Shown here piece by piece: positions 63,051-64,000 of a DNA stretch of 64,000 nt. Every line of letters starts with the position of its first letter. Positions within the stretch are counted from its first letter, which is position 1. This DNA is from UBA11400 sp964473555 (GTDB lineage Bacteria; Bacteroidota; Rhodothermia; Balneolales; HLUCCA01). Location of the stretch: NCBI GenBank assembly GCA_964473555.1, contig CAYYPL010000005.1:124001-188000 (forward strand). Direction: 5' to 3'. A model generated the notes under the pieces. That model made no database searches and was not told the origin of the DNA. It saw nothing but the letters and a program-made list of their open reading frames with translations. The translations under genes were made by a program, and so were the position numbers.

Positions 63051-63373
63051 GGTGTGATTTGAATTATGTGATTTCAGAGGTTGTCAAACTGAGCCTGATA
63101 TCCGTATATCAAACTTAAATTTTGACCACATTCAACTTCCGATTGTTAATGTCAGTTGTGGTACTGTTTACCTACTTAAGTTGAGACCTATTCATGAGAA
63201 GGTTGTTATATGCAGTTTATAAGTACTTATACATTTAACGTTTAGACTGCATGCAGAGCAAATCCCTCATTATAGTATTTATATAACTTTTGGTCGTGGA
63301 AACGTAACGGGGTTGGATGGGTTACTCTCTACATTGGTTGACAGTTAGTTAATCATTAATCAATGGAGATACC
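63051..63373. other. Spacer between lmo0937-type gene and Lys-rich gene
   Basis: 323 bases, AT-rich, no gene. A TTGACA hexamer at about 63340 has no convincing -10 partner; the inverted GTAAC/GTTAC pair (63304-63325) is a possible site. Nothing else is seen. Confidence 0.35.
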
Positions 63374-63502
63374 ATGGAAAAAAATCCAAAAGACCTTAAA
63401 AAGGACAAAAAAGAATCTAAAAAAGACGACATAAAAAATCGGATTTTTAACGCGGAAAAAAATGCTGATGAAAAAGAGAAAAGTAACATACGTAATCATT
63501 GA
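63374..63502 (+). CDS. Lys/Glu-rich small protein (42 aa)
   Basis: Very hydrophilic: KNPKDLKKDKKESKKDD then KNADEKEKSN. It has its own strong terminator 20 bases after the stop, which supports it as a transcribed gene. Resembles other short, charged stress proteins; no family certain. Confidence 0.6.
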   Translation: MEKNPKDLKKDKKESKKDDIKNRIFNAEKNADEKEKSNIRNH

Positions 63503-63520
63503 TTCGTCTTGCTGATCTCT

Positions 63521-63555
63521 ACGGGCTTCTGGACCTTCAGAAGCCCGTTTTTTTT
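63521..63555 (+). terminator. Intrinsic terminator of the Lys-rich gene
   Basis: CGGGCTTCTG / CAGAAGCCCG with GACCTT loop and eight T. Confidence 0.92.
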
Positions 63556-63671
63556 GTGTTGGACATAAAATCATACCCAGGTCCGGAAAAAGCGTTATTC
63601 ATTTTATTTATGTGTATCATGCAGCATCGAAAGGAATTACTACTTACCTTCACAGAACATAAAAAACTAAA

Positions 63672-64000
63672 ATGACTACAAAATATCCTGAACTAGAGAA
63701 ATCGAAGACGCACATTGTTGTTGAAATCATTGAATACATGCCTAATTCCGTAGTCATAAAAACGATTATCAAAAAGTCGACAGGTAATATATCCGCAGTA
63801 TCGTTTGATTCTGGTGAAGCTTTAGCAGAGAAAATATCCCCATTTGATACTTTCATTCAGATCATAGATGGACAGGCCGTTATCGTAATTGATAATAAGG
63901 CCAATGAATTGACTGTGGGACAAGCGATCATTATTCCCGCTCACACCAAAAACAGCATTGAAGCCAAAGTTCGCTTTAAAATGATATCCACAATTATTAA
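63672..64000 (+). CDS. Cupin-domain protein, copy 2 (partial, runs off the window)
   Basis: The frame is open to the right edge (109 residues visible). It aligns throughout with the minus-strand cupin at 60243-60593: shared VVEIIEY, SVVxKTIIKK, TGNISAVSFD, SPFDxFIQIIDG, GQAIIIPAH and RFKM segments, roughly two thirds identical. Opposite orientation to copy 1. Confidence 0.85.
   Translation, partial: MTTKYPELEKSKTHIVVEIIEYMPNSVVIKTIIKKSTGNISAVSFDSGEALAEKISPFDTFIQIIDGQAVIVIDNKANELTVGQAIIIPAHTKNSIEAKVRFKMISTII

Noticed and set aside
63356..63574. 72-codon minus-strand hydrophobic frame
   Set aside because: Antisense of the Lys-rich gene; poly-Phe/Ile translation comes from the AAA codons.

Overview
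The window is a 64-kb piece of a bacterial chromosome from the Bacteroidota/Rhodothermota/Balneolota (FCB) assemblage. This rests on gene families typical of that lineage: DUF3347 proteins and a CusB carrying a C-terminal DUF3347, a NagB-like protein fused to a PIG-L/LmbE deacetylase, DUF4199, DUF6580, a DUF6695-like protein, and an aminotransferase IV paired with a sulfotransferase-like P-loop protein. Two stable-RNA/chaperone promoters have E. coli-like TTGACA-17-TATATT/TAATTT boxes and groESL carries CIRCE operators. That fits Rhodothermota/Balneolota better than Bacteroidia, but this finer placement is inference. One assembly gap of exactly 100 N lies at 59118-59217.

Layout. 1-2.9 kb: end of a copper/heavy-metal efflux operon (TolC end, CusB-DUF3347, DUF3347 lipoprotein). 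3-15 kb, mostly minus strand: an isocitrate/isopropylmalate-type dehydrogenase, a penicillin-acylase-family hydrolase, and an RND efflux operon with two different permeases around one adaptor. 15-24 kb: Crp/Fnr regulator, an overlapping pair of exported amidohydrolases (one with all metal ligands lost), Ca/Na antiporter, patatin, MgtE, class-A beta-lactamase-like protein, DUF6580. 24-33 kb: housekeeping genes (YceI, mutS, rsmA, alanine dehydrogenase, DUF4199, groES-groEL). 33-35 kb: AAA/DUF4143 ATPase next to a phd antitoxin whose vapC toxin survives only as a 17-codon stub. 35-43.6 kb: aminotransferase IV + sulfotransferase-like pair, a second sulfotransferase overlapping NagB-PIG-L, serA, engB, purF. 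43.7-48.3 kb: a two-component system and a tightly overlapped three-gene operon (cysteine-synthase-like enzyme, LRAT-like/DUF6695 protein, PanD). 48.4-58.8 kb: HNH nuclease, NlpC/P60 hydrolase, PiT transporter with a Pho-box-like repeat, glutamate dehydrogenase, RsbW-like kinase plus odd GT2 protein, heavy-metal P-type ATPase, alpha/beta hydrolase, M28 peptidase.

58.8-64 kb: tRNA-Gly(GCC) followed by tandem copies of its own 3' end and terminator, the assembly gap, and then a visibly AT-richer block (AraC regulator, two related cupin genes in opposite orientation, a clostripain-like lipoprotein, YtxH, lmo0937-type and Lys-rich small proteins). This looks like a tRNA-associated island with a stress-response flavour, although the gap leaves the join uncertain.

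The most unusual sequence-level feature is a dispersed family of degenerate tandem repeats with a strict 7-base period. It occurs in at least five intergenic regions (14.8, 24.1-24.3, 30.2, 30.9-31.1 and 48.3 kb), often as two inverted arms. Related tracts lie at 43.6 and 57.3 kb, and one is embedded inside the P-type ATPase coding sequence.
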